This document shows positions 19,578-64,000 of a DNA stretch of 64,000 nucleotides, one piece after another (position 1 is the first letter of the stretch; every line of letters starts with the position of its first letter). Location of the stretch: assembly GCF_021347895.1 (NCBI RefSeq), contig NC_067134.1, forward strand, positions 28,060,152 through 28,124,151, read 5' to 3'. The translations under genes and the position numbers were made by a program. The DNA is from Acanthochromis polyacanthus (lineage: Eukaryota; Chordata; Actinopteri; Pomacentridae). The notes beneath the pieces were generated by a model. It made no database searches. It was not told the DNA's origin and saw nothing but the letters and a program-made list of their open reading frames with translations.

Positions 19578-20984
19578 CAGGCCTCTCAGACTCTTTTCTC
19601 TCTCATCATATGTGTTATTTGTCTGTCGTTCAGTCTTCCCTCTCTGACACCACTTATAAACCCCAGTTTGATAAACTCATGTTGTTTTTAAATGCACTAT
19701 ATAGAAGAGTTTGACTTGTTCTTCAGGTAAAATCTCTGACGTTTTCAGCCGCTGCTCCCCAGCGGTTTTCCTCTACCTGAACCAAAATGATAAGACACGC
19801 GCCGTCGATCTTCTGGACTGTAATTACAGCGCCTCTTCTTTTGTGCTGGCTAAAGAACAGAACCTGGGAGTTTGTGAGGAATGAAGCAGGCCGATCACAG
19901 GGCAGTGATAGCATGGGAAAGGAGCGCTGATCCCCTGCAGATGAATGTTATTGGGTTGAGTTCAGCTGCTTGTAATAATCTCCTGCTGGCTTCTCTCCTT
20001 TAGCCCTTCTCCCAGTCAGCGCTATATAAACATCAACAGAGCGCTCACGTGTGAGGTCTGCAGCCACATCCAGTCCCTTCTGTTATCATTACTCTGACTT
20101 CATAGTTTACCTAAGTTGCATGTGAGTGGATCAGTGTAATAGTAGGAGGAGGAGGAGGGGAGGGAGGAGTTTAGGAGTCTCTGCTTTCTCTCATGTCTTT
20201 TATTTTTGCTCAGGAAACACCTGTAGAGTGTTGGGGGCATCTCTCATCCACAGCAGCTCTTTATTTATAGGAAATCCTCTTTGTGTCACTGAGCACACAA
20301 ACAAACTTTATCATGGAAAATTCAGATTAGAAACTGCTCAAGCCGGGCCTTGTATACCAAGATTCCCACGCACGCTTTTACTCTGTTATCACCACTTAGT
20401 TTGAAGACAGTCAGTGACACTGCGTGACTGTACAAGCTGAAAACCACATGTGAAATAAAGATGAGGAACTGGGAGTATTTGCTGAGTAGCTGTGGTTAGG
20501 CTGCAGCAGATGACTCATGGGAAGTTTTCTTGGACCTTTCTGATCTCCTCTGAGTACGGAACATTTGGAAAAGTGACACTGAACATGACAGCCTTGACTG
20601 ATAACTGACCTTACTCACTAACTACCAAAATGATAGCGATTTTGCCGCTTTAATAAAACCAACATTCCCTTTAGATCATTCCACATAATACTTAGAAACC
20701 TGTATTACATAAGCTCAGGAACTCGTATTGAAACTTGTCCATCTGGTAGTGAAATGATGCAACTGTGAAGTTGCGTTTGCTGTTAGACATGAAAGACAGA
20801 AACGGGCAAGTTTATATCTTCACACTAAACTTACACTGAATGTTGTTTTGTGTGTATTTTCAAATATTTGGGGTTGATGTTTAGATAGATGGACACACCT
20901 TCTAGTTTAATATTTATTTTCATGACTATGATGGCCCCCGTGTGTCCGTCTATGAGGTGAACTAATGACATCTGTTCTCTTTAA
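19578..20984. other. Intergenic DNA, nothing recognised
   Basis: Unique-looking sequence. A 'ctatataaacatc' at 20022-20034 resembles a TATA box but no transcript can be supported from it. Confidence 0.4.
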
Positions 20985-21345
20985 GGTGCTGGGATTGGCC
21001 AGGTGTAATCGTTGACATGTGGAGCGCCTGGGCCCGCTGCTCCACCTCCACTTCCTGTGATCTGTCTTGGCTCTGGGCTCTCTCTGCTCCCGGTTCCAGT
21101 CGCCTGAGCCACATGCACCATTTATTTAGCTTCTTTTGTTAGTGCACCTTTCAACACCTTGCATCACATCATTTCCACACAGCCACATACACACTACTGA
21201 TACTACAGACCAGACACACTCCATGCTTACAGTTATCCTTTGTTTATTTTACTTTAATTTGTAATAAATTGCTTGATTATTTTGAAAAACCACTCCTCCT
21301 GTCCTTTTGTCATGGCCTTGGAGCCGGGTTATGACACTATTTACA
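20985..21345 (+). repeat. Possible solo-LTR-like remnant
   Basis: GC-rich leader, then 'aatttgtaataaattgc' (AATAAA) and 'ttggagccgggttatgacac', which resembles the U5/primer-binding junction of fish Gypsy-type LTRs. No matching second LTR or TG...CA ends were confirmed. Confidence 0.3.
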
Positions 21346-21790
21346 TTGTAGATTCTCATTGACGGCATCAAACTATGAATGAACACAGATGGAATTATGT
21401 AGTAAACAAAAAAGTGCGAAATCGAACGTGTTTTATATTTTAGATTCTTCAGATGACTCAATTTGAATTCAAAATTGGCAATAATGACTCAAAAAATGTC
21501 CAAAATAACTTGTAAAACAAGTTGAAATTAGTCCAAAATGACTCGAAACCTGTTCAAAACTACCCAAAATTTCCCAAAGCATGTTTAAAATCATACAAAA
21601 TGACTCAAACTATGACCAAAAGTTGTTAAATCTTCTCGTAAATGACCCAGAAGAAGTCCCAAATAACCCTGAACAAGTCCCAAAAAACTCAAAATTTATT
21701 GACAGTCACTGAATTTGTCCAAACCAATTAAAAATTGCCAATAGTGACCAAAATCTGTCGAAAATAGCTTGTAAAACAAGTTAAAATTTG
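21340..21790. repeat. Dispersed-repeat fragment and decayed 'CAAAATGACTCAAA' minisatellite
   Basis: 21340-21445 matches part of the element at 45292 ('gaatgaacacagatggaatt'). 21460-21790 consists of degenerate repeats of 'gtccaaaatgactcaaa'. Confidence 0.55.
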
Positions 21791-21794
21791 TCCA

Positions 21795-22155
21795 AAACTA
21801 CTCCAGAAATATTTTTTTAAAAATCGCCCAAATTTGGCAAGAAAATTCTTAATATTTTTAAAAAATAAGTAAAAATCTAAAAAGAAATCCTAAAAATATA
21901 TAAAGTGATTACATATATATCAGAAAAACTTCTCATATTTTCATTAAGAGCATTTATTAAAAAATCAACCCAAATCCAGTGAATTTCGCCAGATTTGGGT
22001 TGATTTTTTTTAAATGAATGTTCTTAAAGAAGCATTTTTTTTAACATTGCTTTTTTTCCCAAAAAATTTTTTCAAAAATTTCCCAAAAATATTGAAAATG
22101 TGGACATCAGAAGTTTCACTGTGAAAATATGTTTTTTTCCGCAGGACGACATGAG
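21795..22155. repeat. piggyBac-like miniature element remnant
   Basis: AT-rich core with 'atcagaagtttcactgtgaa' and the end 'gcaggacgacatgagagt', as in the 52815 copy. The final TTAA is lost. Confidence 0.6.
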
Positions 22156-22199
22156 AGTGAAAGCAAAGACGATCTGATTGATCTTGACTTCTGCAGTTT

Positions 22200-22509
22200 A
22201 CACAGCCAATGACTTGCGCTGTCAGTGTTATGAACCAGCGCACTGTGGCTACGCAGCCAATAGCGTTGAGCAAACATGATTTCAACCAATCGGGTTCTTG
22301 GGGGCGGGGTCACCATAGGTGTTTTTTTTTTTTTGTTATGTCTTTCCGTGCCGCCTGTTACTGTACCTTAGCGAGTACATAACACACTGTGGGGACTGCT
22401 GACCTCCGTGTAGCATGTGTCTGCCCCCAAGTTACAACACGTAGCGTGGAGCAGCAGGTCTAAAGACAGGGACAGAGGAAGGGAAGCCACCGTGTGAGAC
22501 CGGGAGACC
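22200..22509 (+). promoter_or_regulatory. abcc4: Probable TATA-less promoter and 5' UTR of abcc4
   Basis: Three CCAAT boxes (22206-22210, 22257-22261, 22286-22290) and an Sp1-type GC box (GGGGGCGGGGT, 22300-22310) lie 200-300 bp upstream of the abcc4 ATG. No TATA box at a usual distance. A T11 tract follows at about 22323. The transcription start is inferred to fall between 22310 and 22500. Confidence 0.55.
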
Positions 22510-63306
<40,797 letters not shown>

Positions 63307-63439
63307 TGATTACTGAAGGACAGCCAGATGTGACACAAGAACATTTAGTGACCATCAACAGCTGTGAAGGTTTCTCTCCAGCAAACAGCGCTTCTATTTT
63401 AGCATATTTCTCACGTTTCAAACTCATATTTATTTAAGG

Positions 63440-63920
63440 TTAACCCTCGTGTCGTCCTGTGGGTCAAAACTGACCTTTTAAAGTTTGAAAATGTGGAAAA
63501 ATGTATATATTTTCACAGTCAACCTTCTGATGGCCACATTTTCAACATTTTTGGGAAATCTTTCAACATTTTTGGTTGGCAAAAAGAAATGTTAAAAATG
63601 TTTAAGAACATTCTGAAAAAAATCCACCAAAATCCAGGAAATTTTGCTGATTATTTTTGTGAATGTTCTTCAAGAAAATATTAGAATTTTAATGATATAT
63701 AAATGGAATCACTTTAGATATTTTTAGGATTTTTTTGGGAAGATTTTTACTCATTTTTTAGGAAATATTTACAAGAATTTTCTTGCCAAATTTGAGTGTT
63801 TTTTTTAAATAAGAATTTCAGGGTTAACTTTTCAGAAATTACTGGAATTTTCTTTCTGAATGTTTTTCCAAATTTTCAGAAATTTGGGGAACTTTTTGGG
63901 TGATTTTTTTTCTTTTGTTG
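63440..63920. mobile_element. piggyBac-like miniature element, right end decayed
   Basis: TTAACCCTCGTGTCGTCCTG start, then 'agtttgaaaatgtgg' and an AT-rich core as in the other copies. Reverse orientation to 52815. No terminal TTAA before 64000. Confidence 0.75.
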
Positions 63921-64000
63921 GAGTGGGTCCGGTTACTTTTGGTCTTTTAAAAAGGTGGAGGCTACATGTAAAATGTGTCGTAGTTCCTCCACCGTTCACC

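Overview
The window is vertebrate genomic DNA, most likely from a percomorph teleost. Coding sequence is split into short exons with GT-AG introns. The intergenic and intronic DNA is full of fish-type SINEs, LINE 3' ends, Penelope-like, hAT-type and TTAA-flanked elements. I cannot name the species.

Layout: (1) 1-11.2 kb is a claudin-10-type cluster. The last two coding exons of one claudin lie on + (366-772). A broken claudin-10a-like pseudogene lies on - (2230-2868). A complete five-exon claudin-10b-like gene lies on - (7964-11167; 232 aa). (2) 11.2-22.2 kb is intergenic DNA dominated by nested miniature transposons. (3) 22.2-64 kb is the 5' and central part of abcc4 (MRP4) on +: 29 coding exons whose phases all join, giving 1236 codons before the window ends. 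The last C-terminal exons lie beyond position 64000.

The claudin-10 and abcc4 genes are divergently arranged, as I recall them in other vertebrates, so this looks like an ancestral neighbourhood expanded by local claudin duplication. Claudin-10 proteins form paracellular ion pores in tight junctions. ABCC4 is an ATP-driven efflux pump for cyclic nucleotides, prostaglandins, urate and conjugated anions. Both act in transporting epithelia, but nothing in the sequence shows that they are co-regulated.

No prokaryotic-type system, CRISPR array or new enzymatic pathway is present. The most unusual material is in the repeats: a family of about 550-bp elements with 9-bp target duplications in all three copies, one of which has a pre-insertion site visible elsewhere in the window; a 585-bp GC-rich foldback element with six NotI sites just upstream of abcc4 exon 8; a composite of one mobile element nested in another at the same place in two loci; a Penelope-like GIY-YIG remnant inside a long inverted repeat; and an unidentified decayed LTR-type element in abcc4 intron 7. 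Exon boundaries were set by eye from splice motifs, reading phase and similarity to known family sequences.
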